DNA of 21,586 bases, from NCBI GenBank assembly GCA_029310945.1, contig JARJFC010000052.1, positions 1 through 21,586 on the forward strand, read 5' to 3'. The stretch comes from Leptospira sp. 96542 (GTDB lineage: Bacteria > Spirochaetota > Leptospiria > Leptospirales > Leptospiraceae). Below the pieces are notes generated by a model, which searched no databases, was not told where the DNA came from, and saw only the letters and a list, made by a program, of their open reading frames with translations. Both the position numbers and the translations under genes were made by a program. Shown one piece after another: positions 1 to 7,748 of this stretch (its first letter is position 1; each line of letters opens with the position of its first letter).

Positions 1-1092
1 ATTATTTTTCATAAGGTCAGCAATGATGAGTTCATCTTTCGGATCTGTGAGCCCTACCATCTTGAGTAAGTCCTTAGTACCTATCTCAAAGTTATACGCC
101 TGTTTGGGGGTAATTTTAATACGATTTTTTTCTGCCAATGTCATAAGCGTGTCAACGATACGAGCTTGCGGATCTTTGAGGAGAAGGTTCGCCAATTGTT
201 TATAAGCAGTCCAAATTCGTTCTGATAATAAAGTGATAAGACGAGTGGCAAGTTGTGGTTGTGCCTTTACCATACCTTCGAAGTTGGCTTTGTTGATGGC
301 AAGGAGTTCAACATCCCCAGATGCCACAGCGGATGCTGACCTTGGTTTGTTATCAAGGATTGCCATCTCACCAAATATATCTCCTGCTTGGAGGACAGCG
401 AGCATCACTTCATTTTGATTTACGATTTTAGAAATTTTTACCTTTCCATTTTGTAATATAAACAATTCTTTACCAGGTTCATGTTCGCAAAAAATCATTT
501 CATTGTCTTTGTAATTGCGATTGAACTTTGTATAATCGATTGCGGGTGATTGGAATGGTTGGTTCATCGTTTGCAAACGAAGTTTGGCTTGGGGCACAAA
601 CTGACCATTGGGCAAATGTTTTAAATAACTTTGGTAAGCAAAACTCGCATGGGAATTATTTTGGAGTTGGAAGTAATATTCGCCAATTTTGAACAATTCA
701 TTCGGATCTTCTTCCACAGCATTTCGGAAGGATAACCTTGTGATGGTGGTATCAAACTGGCGGAGTTTCATCGAAAAAAAGCGGATGATGTTCATGGCAA
801 CCGCAGTTGATTTTTGGATGAGGGTTCCGAATTGGTCGTAACTGACAGAAATTAAGGAAACATTTGTGAGAGATGTGGCTGATTCAATTTGTGCATGTTG
901 GCTCATGGCAGCTACAACGCCAAAAAAATCTCCAGGACCTAGTACTTGGTTTGGATCTTCGCCTACAACTGCTGTCTCTCGGGTGACACGTACCTTGCCT
1001 TCGCGGATGATATAAAAATTATTCGCATCCTTTTTACCCTCTACAATGATGTAGGAGTTTGCAGGGAAGGTAACCATTTGGAAAAATGACAT
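1..1092 (-). CDS. Double cyclic-nucleotide-binding, Crp-like protein (3' end outside window)
   Basis: Read from an ATG at 1092, this frame stays open for 364 codons to base 1, so the C-terminus lies outside the window. Two cNMP-binding folds are visible. The first (about residues 5-110) has a GDFFG turn but lacks the phosphate-binding Arg. The second (about 190-290) has the canonical cassette FGEMAILDNKPRSAS, with E242 and R251 where cAMP phosphate is normally held. Between them, residues 130-172 look like one TPR-type helical hairpin. From about residue 300 the protein has a Crp-like dimer helix and the start of a winged helix (TKDLLKMVGLTDP), suggesting a DNA-binding regulator. Only domain two looks able to bind a nucleotide. 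It is the last visible gene of the leftward cluster, 78 bases after the small TPR gene. The ligand and targets cannot be read from sequence. Confidence 0.85.
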   Translation of the reverse strand, partial: MSFFQMVTFPANSYIIVEGKKDANNFYIIREGKVRVTRETAVVGEDPNQVLGPGDFFGVVAAMSQHAQIESATSLTNVSLISVSYDQFGTLIQKSTAVAMNIIRFFSMKLRQFDTTITRLSFRNAVEEDPNELFKIGEYYFQLQNNSHASFAYQSYLKHLPNGQFVPQAKLRLQTMNQPFQSPAIDYTKFNRNYKDNEMIFCEHEPGKELFILQNGKVKISKIVNQNEVMLAVLQAGDIFGEMAILDNKPRSASAVASGDVELLAINKANFEGMVKAQPQLATRLITLLSERIWTAYKQLANLLLKDPQARIVDTLMTLAEKNRIKITPKQAYNFEIGTKDLLKMVGLTDPKDELIIADLMKNN

Positions 1093-1170
1093 TATAAATT
1101 CTCTGGACCTTTTTTAGCCGACTTGCCTAGTTTATTATCGGAGAGCAAACGGGCAATATTTTCGTAAAAA

Positions 1171-1671
1171 TTACTTATTTTTACCTTCTCCCAAAATTTC
1201 CATCTGAGTCAGTTCTAATTCTGCTTCTTGTGCAATTTTACTCGAATATGTGTTTTTTGTAATGTCATGAAAAATCTGATATGCTTTGTCCTCTCTGCCC
1301 AAACGCACGTACGCCTTCCCTGAAATCAAATACGATTCGAGACCCTCCTCAGTATTGGGATATTCTTTGTACATGGAAAGTTCGTTTTCTGCTAAGGCCA
1401 GGGTGTCTCCTGTCATTCGGTAATTGGAACTTAGGAGTTTTCGGAGTTCCCAAGACTTTGGGTGGGAAGGGTAGAGGAGTAAAAATAATTTACAGTGTTC
1501 AATGGATTGCCAATGGTTTCTGTCATAAAAAAATTCTTTGGCTTTGTTGTACAAAAGTTCGCCTTGTTTGGTTCTTTCCGCTTTGTGCACCAGAGCGACC
1601 TGTCCATTTGCCCAAAGCAGGTTTTGGGAAAATAAAAATGCCACTGCCAAAAACAAAAGATTTTGTCTCAT
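1171..1671 (-). CDS. Small exported TPR-like protein
   Basis: This 166-aa protein starts with a signal peptide: a short basic N-terminus, a hydrophobic run, then cleavage probably near LLWANG (about residues 18-23). The mature part is helical and TPR-like: residues 35-65 (GELLYNKAKEFFYDRNHWQS), 70-100 and 110-150 (LISGKAYVRLGREDKAYQIF) each resemble a helix-turn-helix repeat. This suggests a periplasmic scaffold protein. It begins 19 bases after the VWA gene stop, so the two are probably cotranscribed and may act together at the envelope. No Shine-Dalgarno is obvious before the ATG. The function is unknown; the call rests on repeat pattern and signal peptide only. Confidence 0.75.
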   Translation of the reverse strand: MRQNLLFLAVAFLFSQNLLWANGQVALVHKAERTKQGELLYNKAKEFFYDRNHWQSIEHCKLFLLLYPSHPKSWELRKLLSSNYRMTGDTLALAENELSMYKEYPNTEEGLESYLISGKAYVRLGREDKAYQIFHDITKNTYSSKIAQEAELELTQMEILGEGKNK

Positions 1672-1690
1672 TTGTAAAAGTTTCGGCGGT

Positions 1691-2719
1691 TTATGGATTT
1701 AGGTGAACGGGTTTTTCTTCGGAAAGGGCGATAATTTTGGGAACACTCGATAAGTCCCAGAGTTCCGCAGAAACTCTTTGTTCTTTTTTGGACGAACCAG
1801 TGAAGATGAGTTTTCCTTTGCCCGATTGTCCCGATTTTAAGTCGATTTTGTGCTGGATCAGGTCACCCATCCTACGTTCCCGGAGAGTTGGCACGGGAAA
1901 ACTTCTGTTTTTCTCCTCTTTGGGAAAGAGATACACTTGCACCATATAATCGCCAGGTGCGTCGGTGTTGTATTCATAATTGAGAACAAACCCATCTTCA
2001 TAGGGTAGGACACTTAAAATTTGGATCATACCTGCACGGGCTAGGGGTTTGTGGTCAGCTAAGGTTTCTTGAGAGGAGCTGCTTGGTGATTGTAAAAACA
2101 ATCGTTGGAAGGGTCTGGTAAAATCGTTTGGTTCTTTGATGGAATAATAATCTCCATTCCCGATGACCGCCAATCGTTTTAAATCTTCATCCCCCTTGGG
2201 ATCCAAACCCATACCTAGGATATGCAATTGAAATTTTTTACCAGCAGTTTTGAGAGCATAAAGGACGGCCTTTGGATCGCCCTCACAACTTTCCACCCCA
2301 TCTGAAATGAAAATGATGTTGGTTTCGACCTGGTCACTTAGGATGAATTCGCCTACGACAGACAAGGTTTGGGCAATGGGAGTGGACCCCGCAGGCACAA
2401 TTTGGTTTATTTTTTGGCTCACGAGTTTTCCTGCGCCCCGCATGATGGGTTGGTACAAACGTGCCGAATCACAACCAGGAATTCTGTTTCCATAGGCAAC
2501 AAGCCCCACACTCACGTCCTTGCCGAGTGAACCTAGAACCCCTGTTAATTTTTCCTTCGCCACAGCCATTCTAGTTTTGCCTTCCAGAATTTCTGTCATA
2601 GAACCGCTTGCGTCTAAAATAATAACATATCTTTTGTTCGTTTGTGTGTCGGAATTTGCCCCATAAGATAAAAAAAACAGTGCAAAAATCAAAATTCGTA
2701 AAGGCAAAGGAGACCGCAC
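1691..2719 (-). CDS. Exported von Willebrand factor A (VWA) domain protein
   Basis: The protein is 342 aa. A signal peptide occupies about residues 1-24, followed at once by a VWA domain (about 30-205) with a complete metal-ion-dependent adhesion site: DASGS at 36-40, T113 in AGSTPIAQTL, and D140 in FISDGVESC. VWA domains with an intact MIDAS bind Mg2+ and mediate protein-protein contacts. The remaining 130 residues are probably a beta-rich domain without a recognised family. The start is a GTG at 2719, the only in-frame start after the preceding Nudix stop that keeps the whole signal peptide; no good Shine-Dalgarno precedes it. It lies 31 bases downstream of the Nudix gene and 19 upstream of the TPR gene. 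A VWA/TPR pair at the envelope recalls Bat-type modules, but no transmembrane anchor or MoxR ATPase is present here. Confidence 0.85.
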   Translation of the reverse strand: MRSPLPLRILIFALFFLSYGANSDTQTNKRYVIILDASGSMTEILEGKTRMAVAKEKLTGVLGSLGKDVSVGLVAYGNRIPGCDSARLYQPIMRGAGKLVSQKINQIVPAGSTPIAQTLSVVGEFILSDQVETNIIFISDGVESCEGDPKAVLYALKTAGKKFQLHILGMGLDPKGDEDLKRLAVIGNGDYYSIKEPNDFTRPFQRLFLQSPSSSSQETLADHKPLARAGMIQILSVLPYEDGFVLNYEYNTDAPGDYMVQVYLFPKEEKNRSFPVPTLRERRMGDLIQHKIDLKSGQSGKGKLIFTGSSKKEQRVSAELWDLSSVPKIIALSEEKPVHLNP

Positions 2720-2750
2720 TCGTACAAAGTCGGCAAAAGAAAAGATTTCC

Positions 2751-3377
2751 TTAGAGTATTTTGGGATTTAAAAAGGGAGGAAAGGTGAGATTTGGTTTTA
2801 CAATTTTCGGAATTCTGTCAAATGACAAAAATTGTTTTAAAAATCCGAGTATGATTTCGCAAGTCGCTCCCCACAAAAGCCCACCTTTTAGATCAAAATA
2901 ATAGGCAAAATCTCCAGGTTTTTGGTTTGGGATCTGGATGGCATAGAACGGACATTCCCAAAGTTCAGAAAAATTAGTAACAAAAACTGATTCCACCTCA
3001 TCCTTATTAAATGGAAATTGGAAATCCCCTTTGTAATTTGCTAAAAATGGGGTGATATGAAATCCAGTCCTTGTTTGTAAACCGGTAAGCCGACCCAAAA
3101 CCTCGAGCGCAGACTGGGAAACTCCCATTTCTTCCTCCCATTCTCTGAGAGCGCAGTCCAAAAGTGATTGGTCTGTCGGTTCAAGCACCCCTCCTGGAAA
3201 GGAAATTTGTCCTGGGTGGGATTTTAGATGTTTGGCTCGTTGTGTGAGGATGATGCCTTCGGCATGTTTTGCGTTTCCGAAAAGGGGAAACACAACACCA
3301 GAAACTTTTTCAAGCGTGTTTGGTTTGTAAAACCAGTCTTTGGAGAGTGCATTTGTGAGTGACTGATACGAAATCAT
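2751..3377 (-). CDS. Nudix hydrolase, coenzyme A pyrophosphatase type (UPF0035)
   Basis: This 208-aa protein has the CoA-diphosphatase signature of the NudL/PCD1 group, ILTQRAKHLKSHPGQISFPGG, with the Nudix box directly after it ending in ALREWEEEMGV (REWEEEMG supplies the metal-binding glutamates). Relatives hydrolyse CoA and CoA thioesters to 3',5'-ADP and phosphopantetheine, probably clearing oxidised or aberrant CoA. The length fits the family. Its ATG shares one base with the RNase D stop (TGATG at 3375-3379), which indicates translational coupling. The first Nudix-box Glu is replaced or shifted, as is usual in this subfamily. CoA specificity is inferred from the UPF0035 motif. Confidence 0.88.
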   Translation of the reverse strand: MISYQSLTNALSKDWFYKPNTLEKVSGVVFPLFGNAKHAEGIILTQRAKHLKSHPGQISFPGGVLEPTDQSLLDCALREWEEEMGVSQSALEVLGRLTGLQTRTGFHITPFLANYKGDFQFPFNKDEVESVFVTNFSELWECPFYAIQIPNQKPGDFAYYFDLKGGLLWGATCEIILGFLKQFLSFDRIPKIVKPNLTFPPFLNPKIL

Positions 3378-4600
3378 CAGTCAACTTTTGGGTCTTTGAA
3401 CTGGTTTTGTTTTTTTCTGCGTTTTGCAATGAATGCTTCTTTGGAGCGAACAGCAACCAAACGATTGATCATTGAGTCAAATGATAACCCTTGCAAGGCG
3501 GCAAGTAGGCTTGGGCCATAATTTTCAACTTTCCATTCCGAAAAAACTTTCAGAGCCTTGAGTTCTTCTAAATTTTGAGGGTTAGCCTTTAGAACAACGA
3601 TGAGTTGTTTGTTTGAAGGGAGGAGTGAATGTTCCATTCGTCGAACACGCATTATGCGAAGACGCCATTTTTTGGCATTCTGGAATTTTTTATCTTCTTC
3701 TTCGTTTAGGTCTTCGCCATGCCGTTTGGATAGTTCGGATGTATCGATTGGATCGTTGTATTCGGCAATGAGGAGTTTGTATATTTCACTCCCATCTTTT
3801 TTGCCAAACCATTCGATACATTTGTCTTCATTGGGTTGTTCTTTGACAGCTTGCGATAATTTATCGTTATTGAATACACGGAAACTTGCTTTGTTGATAC
3901 GTTTGGCTTTTTCGTCTCGGTAACGGAGTAGTTCTAAAATTTTACGGCGTTCGAGAGGAGTGAAATTTAAGATGTCTGGAAACTTCGCAAGGGAAAACCC
4001 TTCTCCTTCTTTTGCTACATAGTCTTCTGCAGCAATGAACTCAAATTCAGATTTTGCTTCCTCATACAAATTCCTTCTTTTGAGTTCTTCTTCCATTTTC
4101 ATCCAAATGGATTCCAAATAAGCAGTGTCAAGTGCTGCATATTTGAGTTGTTGTTTTTGCAAAGGTCTGATTTCCCAATTGGATTTTTGTTCCACTTTAG
4201 AAAGTGTCACTTTGTGATAAAACTCTACAATGAATGAGAGCGAACTTTGTTCGAAGGAAAGCAAACGAGAACTAATCATCGTGTCGGCCACATTGACAAA
4301 CTTATACCCAAAATCGCGTTTGAGGGCTTTGATGTCATCTTGCGCAGAATGGAAGAGTTTGAGGATGGCAGGATCCTCAAACAATGGTCCCAAAGCTGAC
4401 AAATTTGTGATTTTTAGTGGGTCAATCAGGTAATTTTTGCCATGGGAATTGATCTGGATGAGGCATACTTTGGGATAGTACGTATAATATCCAGAGGATT
4501 CGGTGTCAATTGACAGGATTTGGGACTGTCTTAAATTAATGAGAGCTAAATCGAGAGCTTTCGGAGTATCTACGAGAATATAATTGGAATTGATTTGCAT
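3377..4600 (-). CDS. rnd: Ribonuclease D
   Basis: RNase D is a 3'-5' exoribonuclease that trims tRNA and other structured RNA precursors. The 407-aa protein has the DEDDy catalytic set: D32 and E34 in SIDTESSGY, D89 in FHSAQDDIKAL, and Y154/D158 in YAALDTAYL. The preceding NWEIRPL segment is also typical. An HRDC domain follows (about 215-290, PLERRKILELLRYRDEKAK) and a second HRDC-like segment lies at about 310-385, matching the two-HRDC layout of E. coli RNase D. The ATG at 4600 faces purF across only 41 bases, so the divergent promoters must overlap each other or the neighbouring coding ends. It is the first gene of the leftward cluster. Confidence 0.92.
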   Translation of the reverse strand: MQINSNYILVDTPKALDLALINLRQSQILSIDTESSGYYTYYPKVCLIQINSHGKNYLIDPLKITNLSALGPLFEDPAILKLFHSAQDDIKALKRDFGYKFVNVADTMISSRLLSFEQSSLSFIVEFYHKVTLSKVEQKSNWEIRPLQKQQLKYAALDTAYLESIWMKMEEELKRRNLYEEAKSEFEFIAAEDYVAKEGEGFSLAKFPDILNFTPLERRKILELLRYRDEKAKRINKASFRVFNNDKLSQAVKEQPNEDKCIEWFGKKDGSEIYKLLIAEYNDPIDTSELSKRHGEDLNEEEDKKFQNAKKWRLRIMRVRRMEHSLLPSNKQLIVVLKANPQNLEELKALKVFSEWKVENYGPSLLAALQGLSFDSMINRLVAVRSKEAFIAKRRKKQNQFKDPKVD

Positions 4601-4641
4601 CTAATTGGGATTTTGGAAATACTGCAATTGTCATTCTAACA
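4601..4641. promoter_or_regulatory. Short divergent intergenic region rnd / purF
   Basis: Only 41 bases separate the two divergent start codons. No Shine-Dalgarno is evident for either gene and no clear -35/-10 pair fits entirely inside, so promoters for both directions probably extend into the 5' coding ends, or the transcripts have very short leaders. The segment also shows no PurR-type palindrome. The regulatory role follows from gene orientation. Confidence 0.4.
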
Positions 4642-6069
4642 ATGATTCTCCAATCTGACAAACCAAAAGAAGAGTGTGCCATATTCGGCATCTACAATAG
4701 CAAAGAAGCGGCCAATTTCACCTACCTGGGATTGTACTCGATGCAACACCGTGGACAAGAGTCTAGTGGGATCGTTTCCACGGACGGAAGCCATTTGTAT
4801 CGGTATGCGAACATGGGTCTTGTGGCCAATATCTTTACCCAGCCGAAAATTAAAGAACTGATCGGTGACGCAGCCATCGGTCACAACCGTTATTCCACAA
4901 CGGGAGCTAGTTTTTTACGAAATGCACAACCCATTCGGGTGGAATCCCACCTTGGGCCCATTGCTTTAGCGCATAACGGGAACTTGGTCAACTCTTGGGA
5001 CATCCGAAACAAACTGGAAAGGGATGGATCCATCTTCCAAACCACCATCGATTCGGAAGTCATTGTCCACCTAATGGCAAAAAGTCATAAATCAGACTTA
5101 CTAGAAGCGTTATGCGAATCCCTTGCCCAAGTGCGGGGTGCTTACTCACTTCTCGTTTTGACTCCAAGGTATTTGGTGGCGGTGAGAGATCCAAATGGGT
5201 TCCGGCCACTGGTCATGGGCAAACGTCCTGACGGATCCATTGTTTTTGCTTCGGAAACCTGTGCCTTTGATATCACCGAAACTGAATACGTGCGAGACGT
5301 TGAACCAGGGGAGATGATTGTCATCGACCACACTGGTATGCGTTCACTTTATCCGTTTCCAAAAGCCAAACCTAGCCTTTGTATTTTTGAATACATTTAC
5401 TTTGCACGACCCGACTCCTACATTTTTGGAGATTCAGTGTACAGAGTGAGAAAGGCTTTGGGTCGCCAGTTAGCGCGTGTTATGCCGGTTGAGGCGGATG
5501 TCATCATCCCCGTGCCTGATTCGGCAAATATCTCGGCTTTGGGTTATAGTGAAGAATCGGGCATTCCCTACCAAAGTGGACTCATTCGCTCTCATTACAT
5601 TGGTCGTACATTCATTGAACCTGATCAGAAGATCCGGGACTTTGGAGCCAAAATCAAATACAATGTAGTGAAAGAAGTGGTGGATGGGAAACGAGTGGTC
5701 ATCATTGACGATTCGGTGATGCGTGGGACAACCAGCCGTAAAATCATAAAAATGTTAAGGAATGCGGGTGCCAAGGAAATCCATTTCCGAGTGTCTGCAC
5801 CTCCAACCATTTCTCCTTGTTATTATGGGATCGACATTCCCACCCATAATGAGTTGATTGCGGCCACACACAGCATTGAAGAAATTAAAAAATACCTTCG
5901 AGTTGACACCCTTGCTTATTTGACATTGGACACAATGAACCAAGCGGTAGCCGATCACAAAGGTGGTGGGTTCTGCGATGCTTGTTTCACTGCCAATTAT
6001 CCAGTCGAATTCCAAGACCATGCAGGAAACCAAAAATCACTCTTTACGGAGTATGCAACAGAAGAGTGA
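4642..6069 (+). CDS. purF: Amidophosphoribosyltransferase (glutamine PRPP amidotransferase)
   Basis: PurF makes 5-phosphoribosylamine from PRPP and glutamine, the committed step of purine synthesis in the cytosol. The N-terminal Ntn amidohydrolase domain (about 12-240) has Cys12 after an 11-residue propeptide (KPKEE|CAIFG), SMQHRGQESSG at 33-43 and HNRYSTTG at 81-88. The phosphoribosyltransferase domain has the PRPP loop VVIIDDSVMRGTT (352-364). Four cysteines at the Fe-S ligand positions of the Bacillus-type enzyme are present: C247 (SLCIFEYIYFARPDS), C393 (ISPCYYGID), C445 and C448 (CDACFTANYP). It is therefore the self-processing, oxygen-sensitive 4Fe-4S class, unlike E. coli PurF. The length of 475 aa is normal. 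The stop overlaps the queD start (TGATG), indicating coupling to 7-deazaguanine synthesis. Confidence 0.97.
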   Translation: MILQSDKPKEECAIFGIYNSKEAANFTYLGLYSMQHRGQESSGIVSTDGSHLYRYANMGLVANIFTQPKIKELIGDAAIGHNRYSTTGASFLRNAQPIRVESHLGPIALAHNGNLVNSWDIRNKLERDGSIFQTTIDSEVIVHLMAKSHKSDLLEALCESLAQVRGAYSLLVLTPRYLVAVRDPNGFRPLVMGKRPDGSIVFASETCAFDITETEYVRDVEPGEMIVIDHTGMRSLYPFPKAKPSLCIFEYIYFARPDSYIFGDSVYRVRKALGRQLARVMPVEADVIIPVPDSANISALGYSEESGIPYQSGLIRSHYIGRTFIEPDQKIRDFGAKIKYNVVKEVVDGKRVVIIDDSVMRGTTSRKIIKMLRNAGAKEIHFRVSAPPTISPCYYGIDIPTHNELIAATHSIEEIKKYLRVDTLAYLTLDTMNQAVADHKGGGFCDACFTANYPVEFQDHAGNQKSLFTEYATEE

Positions 6070-6443
6070 TGGAAGAGATCGAACTTTCCAAAACTTTTGG
6101 GTTTGAAGCCGCGCATTTTTTACCAAATGTCCCCGAGGGTCACAAATGTAAAAGGATGCACGGGCATAGTTTTCGGTTTGCAGTGTATTTGAAAGGTGAG
6201 ATCGACCCACACACTGGCTGGATTATGGATTTTGGTGAATTAAAATCCATCGTCAAGCCAATATTAGATGAACATTTAGACCATTATGTTTTGAATGATG
6301 TGCCAGGGCTTCAAAATCCAACGAGCGAAAACATTGCCGTTTGGCTTTGGAACCAACTGAAACCTAAATTGCCACTCTTGGATAAAATCACCCTCCATGA
6401 AACTTGTACAAGCTCTTGTGTTTACAGAGGTCCTAAGGGATAA
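6069..6443 (+). CDS. queD: 6-carboxy-5,6,7,8-tetrahydropterin synthase
   Basis: QueD converts dihydroneopterin triphosphate to 6-carboxytetrahydropterin, the second step to preQ0 and queuosine. From the ATG at 6069 the protein is 124 aa. Zinc ligands H16 (EAAHFLP), H31 and H33 (MHGHSF) and catalytic C27 (HKCKRMHGH) are in the same positions as in E. coli QueD. DHYVLND (His-Asp relay), NPTSENIA and the pterin-anchoring Glu in LHETCTSS are also present. A longer in-frame start at 5982 lies wholly inside purF and would add an unrelated tail, so the ATG overlapping the purF TGA is preferred. queC follows after 14 bases. Confidence 0.95.
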   Translation: MEEIELSKTFGFEAAHFLPNVPEGHKCKRMHGHSFRFAVYLKGEIDPHTGWIMDFGELKSIVKPILDEHLDHYVLNDVPGLQNPTSENIAVWLWNQLKPKLPLLDKITLHETCTSSCVYRGPKG

Positions 6444-6457
6444 GGTGGTTTTTTTAG

Positions 6458-7195
6458 TTGGATTCTATCAGTAAAACCAAAACAAATTCCAAAGGTGCCG
6501 TTGTATTATTGTCAGGTGGTCTTGATTCCACTACCTGTTTGTATATGGCTGCCAAAGATTATGGTTACCCAAAAATTAAAGAATTACCTATCCTGGCTTT
6601 GTCTTTCGATTACTCTCAAAAACACAAAATAGAATTACAAAAAAGTAAAAAAATAGCCAAACTTTTGGGGATCAAACATATGATCCAAAAATTGGATCCT
6701 GGTTTTTTTTTAGGAAGTTCTCTGACCGAAAAAAAAATCAAGGTTCGCAAAAATGCTAAAACTCTGTTAAGTGGCGAGGACAAAAGTATCCCCAATACCT
6801 ATGTTCCTGGACGGAATATCCTTTTTTTATCATTTGCTCTTTCGCTCGCAGAAGGGTATGGGTATGATTCTATTTACATAGGGGTAAACGCTTTGGATTA
6901 TTCGGGTTATCCTGATTGCCGTCCAGAATTCATAGAAAGTTTCCAGAAAATGGCAAACCTTGGAACCAAAAAAGGTGTGAGTGGCAATGGTGACTCCATC
7001 CAAATCAAAACTCCCCTTCTCAATTTGGATAAAAAAAATATTGTATTAAAAGCCATTGAGGTGGGGGCACCAATCCACCTAACACATTCTTGTTATGATC
7101 CCGTCCAAGGAAAACCATGTGGAAAATGTGATTCATGTATTTTAAGAGCCAAAGGTTTTCTTTTGGCAGGGGTCGTTGATTCGGCTCTGGGTTAG
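6458..7195 (+). CDS. queC: 7-cyano-7-deazaguanine (preQ0) synthase
   Basis: QueC uses ATP and ammonia to turn 7-carboxy-7-deazaguanine into preQ0, the precursor of queuosine in tRNA. The 245-aa protein has the PP-loop ATP site VVLLSGGLDSTTCL (SGGLDS at 19-24) and the zinc site C212, C221, C224, C227 near the C-terminus (CYDPVQGKPCGKCDSC). The start is TTG at 6458, supported by an AAGGTGG Shine-Dalgarno at 6442-6448; no in-frame ATG lies close by. It is the third gene of purF-queD-queC. queE and a GTP cyclohydrolase gene are not in this window and must be elsewhere for the pathway to work. Confidence 0.95.
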   Translation: MDSISKTKTNSKGAVVLLSGGLDSTTCLYMAAKDYGYPKIKELPILALSFDYSQKHKIELQKSKKIAKLLGIKHMIQKLDPGFFLGSSLTEKKIKVRKNAKTLLSGEDKSIPNTYVPGRNILFLSFALSLAEGYGYDSIYIGVNALDYSGYPDCRPEFIESFQKMANLGTKKGVSGNGDSIQIKTPLLNLDKKNIVLKAIEVGAPIHLTHSCYDPVQGKPCGKCDSCILRAKGFLLAGVVDSALG

Positions 7196-7241
7196 GATCG
7201 GAATTTTTAATTTAATGTTCTATACTTAAAATAACTTAAAA
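7196..7241. terminator. A/T-rich bidirectional terminator candidate between queC and the nuclease gene
   Basis: queC (plus) and the nuclease gene (minus) converge here. The 46 bases are almost all A and T. TTTTTAATTT near the left side can pair imperfectly with AAATTAAGAAA at the right, giving a weak stem with U-rich tails in both directions. The stem is not GC-rich, so this is only a candidate. Confidence 0.25.
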
Positions 7242-7748
7242 TTAAGAAACCTGCCAATTCATATAATTTGTTAGGCTATTACAGTTAACTATCTCTGGAT
7301 GTGGGTCAATAGACTTAAGAAGCTGTTTCAATTTCATTAAAACTTTTGTAGTATCAATTAATTTTGGCATTAAACGTGTTGTATGGTTTGGTTGCTCTAA
7401 GTGAAGGACAATATTTATTTTGGAAGTTTTTAAAGCTCTATTTGAAAATGACTTTTCTGTATTATCATTTGCATTTACCCGTGCAGCGGCAAGTCCAGCC
7501 AGAGTATCTCTAACTTTTAAAGCTATTTCTTCACCTAAATCAATCACTTTCGTTCTTGCATGGTGCCGATAATCTTTGACTTCAATGAGCCAGGTTACAT
7601 TTGATTCGATTAAGATGATATCGACAGCTTTTACACCGACGCTAATTTTTGAAAATTGATTTCTATAAAAAGACCATTCATCATATTTCGAAAAAATAGA
7701 ATTATTTTGAAAATGAAAAGTTAAGGAACCTATAATGATATTATTCAT
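7242..7748 (-). CDS. PD-(D/E)XK nuclease-like protein, partner of the AAA ATPase
   Basis: I recognise no named family. From the ATG at 7748 the protein is 168 aa. It carries a restriction-endonuclease-like core: D43 in KAVDIILIE, then E56-x-K58 in WLIEVKDYR, i.e. D-x12-E-x-K after a beta-hairpin pattern, preceded by an aromatic segment (YDEWSFYRNQF, 22-32). The rest is helical with a basic LKQLLKSIDPHP segment. Such cores usually cut DNA or RNA with Mg2+. The start was chosen because ATGAATAA overlaps the ATPase stop by 8 bases and AGGA sits 5 bases upstream; an in-frame TTG at 7793 would overlap the ATPase by 53 bases without such a site. Coupling implies a stoichiometric partner of the ATPase, as nuclease effector or recruiter. 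Composition is A/T-rich relative to queC and ilvD. Confidence 0.7.
   Translation of the reverse strand: MNNIIIGSLTFHFQNNSIFSKYDEWSFYRNQFSKISVGVKAVDIILIESNVTWLIEVKDYRHHARTKVIDLGEEIALKVRDTLAGLAAARVNANDNTEKSFSNRALKTSKINIVLHLEQPNHTTRLMPKLIDTTKVLMKLKQLLKSIDPHPEIVNCNSLTNYMNWQVS

Noticed and set aside
1281..1706. 141-codon plus-strand frame across the small TPR gene
   Set aside because: It runs antisense to a protein with a clear signal peptide and TPR-like repeats; its composition (Trp, Cys, Pro rich) is unlike a real protein.
5982..6068. Longer in-frame start for queD inside purF
   Set aside because: It adds 29 residues absent from QueD proteins; the ATG at 6069 overlaps the purF stop and gives the family's normal N-terminus.
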